Of a DNA stretch of 64,000 nucleotides, positions 9,717-21,310 are shown piece after piece (positions within the stretch are counted from its first letter, which is position 1; every line of letters starts with the position of its first letter). Where the stretch lies: NCBI GenBank assembly GCA_011033025.1, contig WFMF01000002.1, positions 1,612,001 to 1,676,000 of the forward strand, read 5' to 3'. Both the position numbers and the translations under genes were made by a program. The notes under the pieces are model-generated. The model worked only from the letters and a program-made list of their open reading frames with translations, searched no databases and had not been told where the DNA came from. The DNA is from Beroe forskalii (Eukaryota > Ctenophora > Nuda > Beroida > Beroidae).

Positions 9717-11963
9717 CGGAGATGAAGTGTCGTACCCTGAGATGACGTGTCGCAGTTTGAGATGAATTGTCGCAGTCTGAGATGAAGTGTCGTACCCTGA
9801 GATGAAGTGTCGCAGTCTGAGATGAAGTGTCGTACCCTGAGATGAAATGTCCCAGTCTGAGATGAAGTGATAGTACCCTGAGATGAAATGTCGCAGTCTA
9901 AGATGAAGTGTCGTACCCTGAGATGAAATGTCGTACCCTGAGATAAAGTGTCGTACCCTGAGATGAAGTGTCTCAGTCTGAGATGAAGTGTCGCAGTCTG
10001 AGATCAAGTGTCGTACCCTGAGATGAAGTGTCGCAGTCTGAGATGAAGTGTCGTACCCTGAGATGAAATGTCGCAGTCTGAGATGAAGTGTCGTACCCTG
10101 AGATGAAATGTCGCAGTCTGAGATGAAATGTCGCAGTCTAAGATGAAGTGTCGTACCTTGAGATGAAGTGTCGTACCTTGAGATGAAATGTCGCAGTCTG
10201 AGATGAAGTGTCGTACCCTGAGATGAAGTGTCGTAGCCTGAGATGAAGTGTTGCAGTCTGAGATGAAGTGACGTACCTTGAGATGAAATGTCGCAGTCTG
10301 AGATGAAATGTCGCAGTCTGAGATGAAATGTCGCAGGTGAGATGATGTGTCGTGCCCTGAGATGAAATTTCGCAGTCTGAGATGAAGTATCGTACCCTGA
10401 GATGAAGTGTCGCAGTCTGAGATGAAGTGTCGTACCCTAAGATGAAGTGTCGCAGTCTGAGATGAAGTGTCGTACCTTGAGATGAAGTGTCGTACCCTGA
10501 GATGAAGTGTCGTACCCTGAGATTAAGTGTCGCAGTGTGAGATGAAGTGTCGTACCCTGAGATGAAATGTCGCAGTCTAAGATGAAGTGTCGTATCCTGA
10601 GATGAAGTGTCGTACCCTGAGATGAAATGTCGTACCCTGAGATGAAGTGTCGTACCCTGAGAGTGAGATGAAGTGTCTCAGTCTGAGATGAAGTGTCGCA
10701 GTCTGAGATCAAGTGTCGTACCCTGAGATGAAGTGTCGCAGTCTGAGATGAAGTGTCGTAGTCTGAGATGAAGTGTCGTACCCTGAGATGAAATGTCGCA
10801 GTCTGAGATGAAATGTCGCAGTCTGAGATGAAGTGTCGTACCCTGAGATGAAATGTCGCAGGTGAGATGAAGTGTCGTGCACTGAGATGAAGTGTCGTAC
10901 CTTGAGATGAAATGTCGCAGTCTGAGATGAAGTGTCGTACCCTGAGATGAAGTGTCGTAGCCTGAGATGAAGTGTTGCAGTCTGAGATGAAGTGTCGTAC
11001 CTTGTGATGAAATTTCGCAGTCTGAGATGAAATGTCGCAGTCTGAGATGAAATTTCGCAGTCCGAGATGAAATGTCGCAGTCTGAGATGAAGTGTCGTAC
11101 CCTGAGATGAAATGTCGCAGGTGAGATGAAGTGTCGTGCACTGAGATGAAGTTTCGCAGTCTGAGATGAAGTTTCATACCGTGAGATGAAGTGTCGAACC
11201 CTGAGATGAAGTGTCGCCGTCTGAGATGAAGTGTCGCAGTCTGAGATGAAGTGTCGTACCTTGAGATGAAGTGTCGCAGTCTGAGATGAAGTGTCGCAGT
11301 CTGAGATGAAGTGTCGAGATGAAATGTTGCAGTCTGAGATGAAATGTCTAAGAGTCTGAGATGAAATGTCGCAGTCTAAGATGAAGTGTCGTAGTTCGTA
11401 CCCTGAGATGAAATGTCGTACCCTGAGATGAAGTGTCGTACCCTGAGATGACGTGTCACAGTTTGAGATGAATTGTCGCAGTCTGAGATGAAATTTCGTA
11501 CCCTGAGATGAAGTGTCGCAGTCTGAGAAGAAGTGTCGCAGTCTGAGATGAAGTGTCGTACCCTGAGATGAAGTGTCGTACCCTGAGATGAATTGTCGTA
11601 CCTTGAGATGAAGTGTCGTACCCTGAGACGAATTGTCGCAGTCTGAGATGAAGTGTCGTGCCCTGAGATGAAATGTCGCAGTCTGAGATGAAGTGATAGT
11701 ACCCTGAGATGAAATGTCGCAGTCTGAGATGAAGTGTCGTACCCTGAGATGAAGTTTCGTACCCTGAGATGAAGTGTCGCAGTCTGAGATGAAGTGTCGT
11801 ACCCTGAGATGAAGTGTCGTACCCTGAGATGAATTGTCGTACCTTGAGATGAAGTGTCGTACCTTGAGACGAATTGTCGCAGTCTGAGATGAAGTGTCGT
11901 ACCTTGAGACGAATTGTCGCAGTCTGAGATGAAGTGTCGCAGTCTGAGATGAAGTGTCGTACT
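9717..11963 (+). repeat. 20-bp satellite array (GAGATGAAGTGTCG family)
   Basis: About 112 tandem units follow two alternating forms, GAGATGAAGTGTCGTACCCT and GAGATGAAATGTCGCAGTCT. Occasional units are shortened or interrupted (for example near 10330, 10665, 10860 and 11310). The period is not a multiple of three, yet long minus-strand frames arise because 60 bp is a triple period. These are not genes. A related array in opposite orientation is at 15181-15850. Confidence 0.95.
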
Positions 11964-12075
11964 AGGGTTTCCAACCGATAATATCGCCGATAAAATTATC
12001 GGCGATAATTGGACCAAAATCAGTTATCGGTTATCGGCGATAATTTTGTGCCGATAAACCGATAAAATTTAATAC
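11964..12075. mobile_element. Fragment rich in ATCGGCGATAA inverted motifs (possible hAT end)
   Basis: The sequence AGGGTTTCCAACCGATAAT is followed by several inverted copies of TTATCGGCGATAA. An AGGG-TTCCAACC start resembles hAT termini. No second terminus or target duplication was found, so the assignment is weak. Confidence 0.35.
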
Positions 12076-12186
12076 TTTTAAAACCATAATATTTAACTGA
12101 AATGAATTGGTTTCAGTCAATTTCACGGTTTACCAGCCTTCTAGAAGAACAGAGGATAGATTTCGATATGATATATTACAATTTCA

Positions 12187-12671
12187 AATTGACGGAGGAT
12201 TTCAAGTTCATTCAAGTCTCATCAACTAATAACGTTCTGAAATTTAATTTGCGAAAAGGAATAGAAATTCTGCGATTGCTGTCAGTTTCGATGCGTTTAT
12301 TTTCAAAACAAGTGTTTATGCGGAAAAAATGAACTAGGATGCGTACATTTAATATCCCATGGCTCACTTCTCCCTCCTTGCGAAAATCAGGCCCAGCAAT
12401 GCAACAGCAAAGCACGACGCGAAAACTTTCGAATTTATTGCGAAAATACCGTGCTAGTACCTTGTGTGCCATTTGGCTCGCGCGAAAATCAGAACTAAAA
12501 AGGCGAAATAATTACATTTTATTTACGCGCGCGTGACGATTATTTTCGCAGAACGTGACCAGGATGCGTACGCCATGTTGCAGCGCGAAAATTTTGATGC
12601 AGGTGCGAAAATTTTTGAACAGGCGCGTAAAACTAAATATCGCTGCGGATGCGACCGCCGGCTTGAACAGG
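12187..12671. repeat. Dispersed repeat X, copy 1
   Basis: This segment aligns along its length with 38835-39312 (roughly 90 percent identical by eye). It runs from AAATTGACGGAGGATTT to GGCTTGAACAGGTGCC and is studded with GCGAAAA motifs. Both copies abut Helitron-family sequence at their right edge. There is no coding potential and no recognised family. Confidence 0.75.
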
Positions 12672-12672
12672 T

Positions 12673-12799
12673 GCCTAATTAAATTTGAGCTTGCCAAGAT
12701 GATATCAAGAGAAAGGAAGGCTAAGCTGGGCTTAGTTGCGCCGTTGCTATGGATACAGATATTCTGCACGTGCAGATTATGATCAGTTCTATGTGAGTA
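12673..12799 (+). mobile_element. Helitron-family internal fragment
   Basis: It matches 18333-18460 of the complete plus-strand copy: AATTTGAGCTTGCCAAG, GCCGTTGCTATGGA and CACGTGCAGAT occur in the same order. It leads directly into the palindrome at 12800. Confidence 0.65.
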
Positions 12800-12978
12800 C
12801 TTTCTGATAGGTTGTTGATTGCTGCGTTTCAGCGTTTGAACGAACGAAGTGTTTACTGTTTTCATTTAAAATTCAAGATCTGGAAATACTATTTCCAGAT
12901 CTTGAATTTTAAATGAAAACAGTAAACACTTCGTTCGTTCAAACGCTGAAACGCAGCAATCAACAACCTATCAGAAAG
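12800..12978. repeat. Perfect palindrome, 88-bp arms and 3-bp spacer
   Basis: The arms 12800-12887 and 12891-12978 are exact reverse complements with spacer ACT (12888-12890). The left arm continues the Helitron-family body, so the right arm is a fold-back copy of it. Perfect identity implies either a very recent event or an assembly or library fold-back artefact. Confidence 0.95.
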
Positions 12979-13282
12979 AACGGGTATGGCTTGCATCGTG
13001 GAGGCTATTTCCGTTAGCATCTCTTCATAAATCAATGACAGACGTTGGTCGATTTAAATCAATGCTGAGTTGATGGTTAACGGAAAAAATGTGAATTTAC
13101 AGCAATTTAAGATTGAACAAAATCAAAATCAAATTGAATCGAATTTGGGCATAGCACATTGCGCTTTTGGAATACTGCTCTTGGCGTAAATCAATGCTTT
13201 GATTCAACGTTCAGTATGAGTACGATACTCGGTTTTAATTTTCAGATTTAAGTTCATCATACAAGAGCAAATTATAATAGTA
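12979..13282. other. No gene recognised
   Basis: This is AT-rich spacer between the palindrome and the next Helitron-like copy. I see no features in it. Confidence 0.4.
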
Positions 13283-14087
13283 CTAGCAGGCCCGCTGGGC
13301 CTGCAAACACACAGCTCACTCGGCGCTGCTACGCAGCACCTCGTTCGCAAGTTTTAAACACTGCCATTAATGATTGAATACGTTTTACCGCATCAAAAAT
13401 CCCAGTTACATCAAAGTTTAAAAAATCAAATATTGAAAACAAAATTTATGAAGGAGCAGAGTGGAAAATAGATCGAATTCGTCGGTTATAGTCGTAGACG
13501 TGCTTAAGTCTAAACCACGTAAGTTTTGTTCCAGCGTTCCGTTTTGATTGCAAGATGATGTTAATTCTGACAACTGATTCTCATACTGACACTGACATTG
13601 GATAATTTTGTTTTTTCCACAGGCCAGGAACTGTCTTTGAAACCTGCTACACCTACATTCGACTCGATTGAATTGTGCACACCTTGTAACCTTAACAGTT
13701 AATTTCGCAACTGCGGTTACTTCAGTTTTCACCGACTCAACTTTTATTATCGACCAACCTCTGCCACAATGAAAGCAATCCATCTGAAATATCCTCCGTT
13801 ATTCAAGTTATGTCCCATTCTCCGCCTTGAGATCTTGAATTTGAAGTTAAGAAAACGTCCAATTTTCAAAAACTACAGCACAGAATTTAAAAGTAGTTGC
13901 GTAATAGAAAGCACTCGCATAGAACTGATCATAACCTGCACGTGCGCAAAATTTGTTTCCATAGCAACGGCGCGACTTAGCCCAGCTTAGCCTTCGTTTT
14001 CCTTGATATTTTCTTGGCAATCTCAAATTTAATTGTGTACGGAAGCACAAACATTATTCACGTGCTCTTACGAAATTATAATTAAGA
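13283..14087 (-). mobile_element. Helitron-like non-autonomous element, complete copy B
   Basis: The minus-strand 5' end TCTTAATTATAATTTCG lies at 14087, preceded by host A. The 3' end is a CTAGCAGGCCC...GGGCCTGC hairpin at 13283-13307, followed by host T. The 805-bp body is collinear with copy A (2138-2932). Confidence 0.75.
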
Positions 14088-14450
14088 TAATGATCAAAAC
14101 TTGCACGGTCCAGCATCACTAAAAGTAACTAAAGAATAATGGTCAAGTTTGCTTCTTCATAAACTTTTTGAGAGCTTATTATTTGGTCCTGTATCATCTG
14201 GCAGGCCCAACGGGCCTTTCTAGTCTCTTATATAATTTCGCAACCTCTGTTGTTTGTACGTAACGGCGGAAACATCTTCGGAACGCGCGCGCATTACGAT
14301 TTGTGCGGGTAACCATGGTGACACGTGCACGGAGAATTGCGCGCGCGCTCATTTCTGTTAATGGTGTTTTGATTACGTTGCGCGATCTCTAATAACTTTT
14401 GAACGGATCGGAGTTTTTTGATGCGGTAATTTTTTTTAGTTGATTTCAAT
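14088..14450 (+). mobile_element. Head-to-tail Helitron-like junction with a second subfamily
   Basis: A hairpin end (GCAGGCCCAACGGGCC, with CTAG at 14219-14222) is followed without a gap by TCTCTTATATAATTTCG (14223), the 5' end of another copy. That copy carries a different body (CAACCTCTGTTG, ACGCGCGCGCATTACG, CTAATAACTTTTGAACGG). The same body occurs on the minus strand at 41250-41520. The second copy is cut off near 14450 by the next repeat array. Confidence 0.6.
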
Positions 14451-14454
14451 TGTC

Positions 14455-15175
14455 CCACCCAACAATTTTGGTTGCAAACGTTGCAGTAACGTTGCAAGAC
14501 ATTTTACCAAGGTGGCAAGGTTGCAAAAGGTTGCAACGGGGTTGCAACGTTGGCAACCTATTGCAACGTATACTAAACGTTTCAATTGTTACCTTTTGGA
14601 ACGTTGCCTAGGCAACGTTGTGAAACGACATTTAAACGTTTCTTTTGAAACGTTACAAAATAATTCCAATGGAACGTTTCAGCAACTTCAAAAATCCAAC
14701 GTTAAGGAACGTTGCATATGGAACGTATTTTAAACGTTTCCAAGTAACTTGTATGCAACGTTACTTTGATACGTTTGAAATACGTTGTTTCAACGTCTCC
14801 AAGTAACTTGTATGCAACGTTACTTTAAAACTTTTGAAATACGTTGTTTTAACGTTTCCAAGTATTTTGTATGCAACGTTACTTTGATACGTTTGAAATA
14901 CGTTGTTTTAACGTTTCCAAGTAACTTGTATGCAACGTCATTTTGAAACTTTTGAAATACGTTGTTTTAACGTTTCAAAGTAACTTGTATACAACGTTAC
15001 TTTGATAAGTTTGTAATACGTTGTTTTAACGTTTGCAAATAACTTGTATGTAACGTTACTTTGAAACGTCTGAACTACGTTGTTTTAACGTTTACAAGGA
15101 ACTTGTATGCAACGTTATTTTGATACGTTTGAATTACGTTGTTTTAACGTTTCCAATCAATTTGTATGCAACGTG
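14455..15175. repeat. 59-bp satellite rich in AACGTT
   Basis: From about 14700, units of about 59 bp repeat TATGCAACGTTACTTTGATA, then ACGTTTGAAATACGTTG and TTTTAACGTTTCCAAG. The first 250 bp have shorter, looser GTTGCAACG repeats. The left edge CCCACCCAACAATTTT sits in Helitron-derived sequence. Confidence 0.9.
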
Positions 15176-15180
15176 GGGAA

Positions 15181-15850
15181 CGGACATTTCATCTCCCGAC
15201 ACTTCATCTCACGACATTTCATCTCGCGACATTTCATCTCCGACACTTCATCTCAAAGTACGACATTTCATCTCCAGGGTTTTTTGAAGTACGACGTTTC
15301 ATCTCCAGGGTGCGACGTTTCATCTCAAAGGGTACGACACTTAATCTCCTACTGTAATTTGATTGTACTATAAAGTACGACATTTCATCTCCAGGGTGCG
15401 ACGTTTCATCTCAAAGGGTACGACACTTCATCTCCTACTGTAATTTGATTGTACTATAAACTACGACATTTCATATCCAGGGTGCGACGTTTCATCTCAA
15501 AGGGTACGACACTTCATCTCCTTCTGTAATTTGATTGTACTATGAAGTACGACATTTCATCTCCAGAGTGCGACGTTTCATCTCAAAGGGTACGACACTT
15601 CATCTCTAACTGTAACTTGATTGCACTGTAAAGTGCGACATTTCATCTCAGGGTACGACAGAAAAACAAATAAGCGTATGAAATCAATTCTCCCGGCCTA
15701 TCATCTCACAAATCTCTTAACCGGCCTATCCAGAGTCCAGACTGAGACCTTGTTGCCAAGCGCAGTGTTTTAGACCTCTTAACCAGGTCGTAACTCGTGG
15801 GTGGGCGACATCTCATCTCACGACATTTCATCTCAGGGCACTTCATCTCC
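15181..15850 (-). repeat. 20-bp satellite family, inverted array
   Basis: GACACTTCATCTC and GACATTTCATCTC units are the reverse complement of the 9717-11963 satellite. In the middle they form a higher-order unit of about 87-90 bp that includes CTACTGTAATTTGATTGTAC, present four times between 15340 and 15640. Confidence 0.88.
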
Positions 15851-15853
15851 GTG

Positions 15854-15884
15854 TCCCTAACCCCAACCCTGACCCTAACCCTGG
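15854..15884. repeat. Short interstitial telomere-like tract
   Basis: Five consecutive hexamers of CCCTAA type (CCCTAA, CCCCAA, CCCTGA, CCCTAA, CCCTGG) lie at the edge of the satellite. TTAGGG is the usual metazoan telomere repeat. The tract is short and degenerate and could be chance within satellite sequence. Confidence 0.5.
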
Positions 15885-15947
15885 GATGAATTTGAATTGT
15901 CGTGACCCGTAACTCGTAAGATATAGGGGATAGATCCTAAATATATC

Positions 15948-17275
15948 AGTGTCAGTGATGTGTAGCATCAATGTGTCAGACTGGTGTCAGTGATGTGTAG
16001 CGTCAATGTGTCAGACTAGTGTCAGTGATGTGTAGCGTCAATGTGTCAGACTGGTGTCAGTGATTTGTAGCGTCAATGTGTCAGACTGGTGTCATCGATA
16101 CGTAGCGTCAATGTGTCAGACTGGTGTCAGTGATACGTAACGTCAATGTGTCAGAATGTCAGATTGGTGTCAGTGTTACGTAACGTCAATGTGCCAAACT
16201 GGTGTCTATTATCTTCAACGTAATCGTGTCTGCCAGAGATATCCTAGACTGGTGGCAGTGATACGCAGCGTCAATGTGTCTGAAGACTGATGACAGTGAT
16301 ACGTAGCGTCAACGTGTCAGACTGATGTCAGTGATATGTAGCGTCAATGTGCCAGACTGGTGTCAGTGATGTGTAGCGTCAATGTGTGAGACTGGTGTCA
16401 GTGATGTGTAGCGTCAATGTGTTACTGTTAAACTGTTGTCAGTGATGTGTAGCGTCAATGTGTCAGACTGGTGTCAGTGTTACGTAACGTCAATGTGTCA
16501 GACTGGTGTCTACTATCTGCAACTTAATCGTGTCTGACTTTTGTGCCAGAGATATCCTAGACTGGTGGCAGTGATACTCAGCGTCAATGTGTCTGAAGAC
16601 TGATGTCAGTGATACGCAGCGCCAATGTGTTAGACTGATGTCAGTGATACGTAGCGTCAACGTGTCAGACTGATGTCAGTGATACGTAGCGTCAATGTAT
16701 TAGACTGGTGTCAGTGATGTGTAGGATCAATGTGTCAGACTGGTGTCAGTGATGTGTAGCGTCAATGTGTTAGACTGGTGTCAGTGATGTGTAGCGTCAA
16801 TGTGTCAGACACTCAGACTGGTGTCAGTGATACGTTGCGGCAATGTGTTAGACTGGTGTCAGTGATGTGTAGGATCAATGTGTCAGACTGGTGTCAGTGA
16901 TGTGTAGCGTCAATGTGTTAGACTGGTGTCAGTGATGTGTAGCGTCAATGTGTCAGACACTCAGACTGGTGTCAGTGATGTGTAGCGTCAATGTGTTAGA
17001 CTGGTGTCAGTGATGTGTAGCGTTAATGTGTCAGACTGGTGTCATCGATACGTAGCGTCAATGTGTCAGACTGGTGTCAGTGATACGTAACGACAATGTG
17101 TCAGACTGGTGTCAGTGTTACGTAACGTCAATGTGCCAGACTGGTGTCTATTATCTGCAACGTAATCGTGTCTGACTTTTGTGCCAGAGATATCCTAGAC
17201 TGGTGGCAGTGATACGCAGCTTCAGTGTTTCAGACTGTTGTCAGTGATAAGCCAGGCTGGTGTCAGTGATACATC
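15948..17275. repeat. About 35-bp GTGTCAGACTGGTGTCAGTG satellite
   Basis: About 37 units of GTGTCAGACTGGTGTCAGTG, then ATGTGTAGCGTCAAT. Variants with TACGTAACG also occur. A longer higher-order piece (CTGCAACGTAATCGTGTCTG... ...ATATCCTAGACTGGTGGCAG) recurs near 16210, 16510 and 17150. Confidence 0.92.
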
Positions 17276-18020
17276 AGAAAGTCAGAAGGTTACTGTTTTG
17301 TTAGACTTCAGGTAAAATTGTACAGTAAGAATTCGGGTAGAATTCTTTTCACTGGTACCAGGCTTGAGATTGTTCCGAGTTCCCACATCCATATCACGTG
17401 ATCTCCTTCGGGCTTCGTGTGTTGTATCTAACATTGGTTGCATCAAATATTCGAGTAAATACAATTGTCTATTTTCTTCATTGTCGACTCAAGTAAGGGC
17501 AGCCATGATATCGTAGTGGATGTCCTAGCTTAACGGCATGTGAAACAAGGAACTGAAACTGAGATGTCCCGTTCAGTACGAACAACTATTGTGTCAAATT
17601 TCGGTACCCACATCTAAAGATCCAAAGTGTGTTTCACAACACAATGCCAAGATTAGATACAGCTGATATAAGCATATATTCATGTTTCCTTTCATAGTTT
17701 CGTGAATCAGAATGAAAGCTGTCCCAAAAAGTAAATCTGTGAATAGTCTCCAGAATACCTATACTCATGTTACCTTTTAAAATAACCTCTCTGAGTCCAT
17801 GCTATATGCTAAATTCGGTCCTCTTGTTTCAGACATTGTCCCGAGATGAAATAACAAGAGTTGAAATGCCCCTTCCCCATATCACTTAAAATTATGTTTC
17901 TGCTGCTTTCAATAAACGTCAATTCTTGATATTTTTGTGAAATTTCACGACTTAAGATCATGCAAAGTATATATTCTGTTTTCACCGTTCGATCGAGAAC
18001 TTCGTTGGTTTTCGTTGCTT
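17276..18020. other. No gene recognised
   Basis: This is unique-looking sequence between the 35-bp satellite and a fold-back MITE. Only short open frames occur, without recognisable features. Confidence 0.4.
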
Positions 18021-18255
18021 AGGCGGCTGCAACGTTCGTCGGTCGATCGAATGGAACTGGTCGATCGATCAACTCCATTTGAACGAATGACGTGTTTTAA
18101 TGGTCCCTGTTGATTTGAATCGTGTTTAAATGAGCAATATTTAGTTGTTTCCCTACTAGCTGAATGATTTTCATTCAAAAAAACATTAGTTGATCAAATG
18201 AAGTTGATCGATCGACCAATTCCATTCGATCGACCGACGAACGTTACAGCCGCCT
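18021..18255. mobile_element. Fold-back MITE rich in TCGATCGA
   Basis: The arms (about 18021-18080 and 18196-18255) are reverse complements with few mismatches. They start AGGCGGCTG and include ACGTTCGTCGGTCGATCGAA. The spacer is about 115 bp. The target duplication is uncertain and there is no coding potential. Confidence 0.7.
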
Positions 18256-18281
18256 TTACTTCATTTTCAATCAAGTCATGA

Positions 18282-19098
18282 TCTTATATATAAAGTAAAT
18301 TCACACGTGAATAATGTTTGTCTGTGCGGGCGCACACCATTAAATTTGAGCTTGCCAAGTAAATATCAAGAGAAACAAAGGGAAAAGGGAGAAATGAGGC
18401 GCCGTTGCTATGGAAACCAATTTTCGCACGTGCAGATGATAATCAGTTCTTTGAGAGTGCTTTCTATTACGCTACTAAATGTTAAATGTTGTGCTGCAGT
18501 TTTTGAACATTTGACATTCTTTTTACTTCAAATTCAAGATCTCAAGATGGACATAACTCGAATAAAGGAGGATAATCCAGATAAATGGTTTTCAAAAAGA
18601 ACTGCGGTAGAGGTCGGCCGATAATCAATGCTCGGTCGGCGTAAATGTAGTTTTTAAATTAGCCGTAAAGATCAATTTAAAGTTTACAAAAGTTCTATTT
18701 AACCGAGTCGGATAAATTAGCAGATTACGAAGACCATTACTGGCCTGGATCAATGTGATCAAAACAAAGTTGTCCAATGACAGTAAGTCAGTATGATAAT
18801 CACTATCAGTTATCAGAATCAACATCATCTTGCAATCAACACGGAACAAAACGCTCATGGTTTAGCACGACTAAGATTGACCGAACTACTTTGCACTCTG
18901 CTCCTTCATAAAATTCATTATTTCGTTTTTAAGTTAATAATTGGATTGCTACATAAGGTTTAATATTCCGTTCTTTTTTCAAAAATTGCGAACGAGGTGG
19001 CGCGAAGCGCCGCCGAGTGAGCTATGTATCCATTTATATAGTATTCTAGCAGGTCCATCATTTACATATTATTCTAGCAGGCCCAACGGGCCTGCTAG
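18282..19098 (+). mobile_element. Helitron-like non-autonomous element, complete copy C
   Basis: The 5' end TCTTATATATAAAG at 18282 is preceded by A. The 3' end is GCAGGCCCAACGGGCCTGC hairpin plus CTAG at 19095-19098, followed by T. The 817-bp body is collinear with copies A and B. The sequence ATTCTAGCAGG(T/C)CCA near the 3' end is duplicated (19043 and 19072), suggesting a small tandem duplication of the terminal hairpin. Confidence 0.78.
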
Positions 19099-19700
19099 TA
19101 ATATGATAATATGAGTTGTCCTAGCATTGATCGACATTCTGATTCACTCACATCAGATTCATCTAGGCATTTATAGAACCCTCTGCAGTTTTCATACGGG
19201 TCTATAATTTATATAGACACTTGCCTGATCGGGTTCATATTGGGTTAGACCCTCACCCTACGGGCTCGGGCGCGGCCGAAACCGGATACCACCATCGGGC
19301 TCACGCCCTCGGGCAGTATCCCAAAATAGACCTGATAGGTGCGTGTCTATGTATTTTGTAGGCACCTCTGTGGAAATTCTGGATTTTTATCGATGTCTTG
19401 GGTGTCTATAAGTATGATACATAGATTCGGGCTCGGGCCACATTCGGATAGACCCTTTGGGCTGCGCCCTAGTAAGCTATCCAAAAATGGGCCCGACCTG
19501 CGGGTTTACAAGGTTTAAAAATAAATATCAACCAACTGACGTTGATTGTCATATTGTACAATGTCAACAACAAACAACAAACTTAATTCATACCGTAGAC
19601 TTTATTATCAAATCAAAATTTCATGTTCTCTTATTAAATTCATTCCCTCAAAATATCTGATGTGACGGATGATAGCTGGCAATACTCCGTTGTACTCACT
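19099..19700. other. No gene recognised
   Basis: The sequence contains GGGCTCGGGC and ATAGACCC repeats in both orientations (19240-19500) that look like old repeat debris. No frame is worth calling. Confidence 0.35.
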
Positions 19701-19704
19701 ACTC

Positions 19705-20140
19705 GTTGGATGGTATTACATCGGTGTCAAGGTAGTAAGGTGGTGTCAAATTTTTGAGGCGATGTCACTGCGGTTGATTGTGTCAAGGTAGTACTTACTA
19801 CCTCAAGATGGTGTCAGAGTAGTAAGGTGGTGTCAAGCAGTGTCAAGTTTGCGAGGTGATGCCATGTTTTTTGATTGTGTCACAGTAGTAAAATGGTGTC
19901 AAGCTTGTAAAACAACAGAGCAGTGTCATGGTAGTAAGATGATAAAGCTTTTAAAGCAGTGTCAAAGTAGAGATGCGGTGCAGAGGTATTGGTAATGAGA
20001 TGATATGACAGCAGTAGGGGTACGACACTGACAGTGGTTGGTGTTGTCAATTAAGTGAGACGGTAGTAAGGTGGTGTCAAGGTAAGGTAGCACGATGTTG
20101 TCAGAGTAGGGAGCCGAGAGTTGGTGTCAAGTTAGGTAAA
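19705..20140. repeat. Degenerate GGTGGTGTCAAG repeats
   Basis: GTAGTAAGGTGGTGTCAAG and TTTGCGAGGCGATGTCA are reiterated irregularly. The same two motifs recur at 35490-35560 and 35885-35960, at the start of each higher-order unit of the 35.5-kb satellite. Confidence 0.65.
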
Positions 20141-20740
20141 CAAAGTTTTAGGTAAACAAAGTTTTTTTTATTGATCTCCACAATTTACAATCAAACAACA
20201 CACAAAAGAAGGATGAAGATATAATGCTACCAAATTTCACCAATTATATTAGTATCTAAGGTAGATAATTTATTTCGGATACACTAAATATTGTTATTAA
20301 GATTCTCGTTTTGAATTCTTTAGATAATTAGATAGGTACAGACAATCAAATAATTTAAGAATGGTTCATGATAGTATGATTTGTAGCCTATAATAATTAT
20401 AAGTCATATCATTTTTAATAAGTATTATTTAATTTATGTCTGGATGTATATTGTATTATCTGTATTGTGTCAATAGGTACCATTATAGTTCATCAGACCA
20501 ATTAAGGCCTATTTAAATGAAGCACACTTGACATGTTAGTGGCGAAATGCCATGGTTTAGAAAACTCTACAGCCTGGTCTGCTACACAAAGGAGAGTGAT
20601 ATCAGGCCCCTTTGCTAAGCACGTACTTCATGACATGGCAGTAAAGCACGCATCTTGGGGCACACCAAGCGTATAGAGAGGTCTACTTAATGTCATTTAC
20701 ATGTACTTTAGAGGCGTAAGACGAACACGCAGACAATATA
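20141..20740. other. No gene recognised
   Basis: This is AT-rich sequence with no repeats or open frames that I can support. Confidence 0.35.
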
Positions 20741-20866
20741 GAGCCCTGCGAGAGCAGGGCTCTATATAATATTTAAATGTCGACAGCGCAGCTAGAGACA
20801 TTTAAATAATTTAGAGTGCGAGGCGAAGCGAAGCTGAGCCGAGTGCTCTAAATCATATTTCTGCGG
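20741..20866. repeat. Three consecutive hairpins
   Basis: TATAGAGCCCTGC/GCAGGGCTCTATA has 13-bp perfect arms and a GAGA loop. It is followed by ATTTAAATGTC/GACATTTAAAT, then by ATTTAGAG.../...CTCTAAAT around a GCGAGGCGAAGC segment. Together they form a run of stems of about 125 bp, probably palindromic termini of a degenerate DNA element. Confidence 0.6.
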
Positions 20867-21310
20867 TGAGTTTGAGCCTCTAAAGTCTAAAGTACTATAG
20901 TAGTCGAACGGTGTATACAAGACACACCCTGTACACAACAAGCACACATTACCTTATATGGTAATAAGCAAAATGCTTGTTTACACATAACAAAAAAGCG
21001 CATAACTCAGCCGTCTTTTGAGCAATTTTGATCAAATTTTTGACCTTCAGAAGTTGAGATATGGCAAATAAACCGGTCTTTTGTTTCTTTAAGTTATCGC
21101 ATGAAAACTGGCTTTTCGGTCATAACTCCGCTTCTGGAGCTCAAAAATGAATCTAAACTTTACTGAGATGTTGCTTTTATGAAGCTCTAGATATCCTGAA
21201 AGTTTCATCAAGTTTGCTCAAAAAACCTCGGAGATATGCACATTTTTGTAACGCAAAAGCAAAGGTCGCGTAGATGTGTATTTAAATTGGTATTAAATTA
21301 CAGTGTGTCA
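20867..21310. other. No gene recognised
   Basis: This is AT-rich spacer up to the left target duplication of the fold-back element. It contains ACCTTATATGGTAATAAG-type short palindromes and nothing else I can name. Confidence 0.35.

Noticed and set aside
9678-12017. Minus-strand frames of 109-246 codons rich in HFISDCDTSSQ-type repeats
   Set aside because: They are translations of the 20-bp satellite. Different frames give equally long readings and there is no non-repetitive coding flank.
15854-15884. True telomere
   Set aside because: Only five degenerate hexamers, and the sequence continues for tens of kilobases on both sides.
15948-17275. CRISPR-like array of about 35-bp repeats
   Set aside because: Units are directly adjacent with no unique spacers, and the window is eukaryotic. 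It is a satellite. The same holds for 35480-36870 and 55798-56420.
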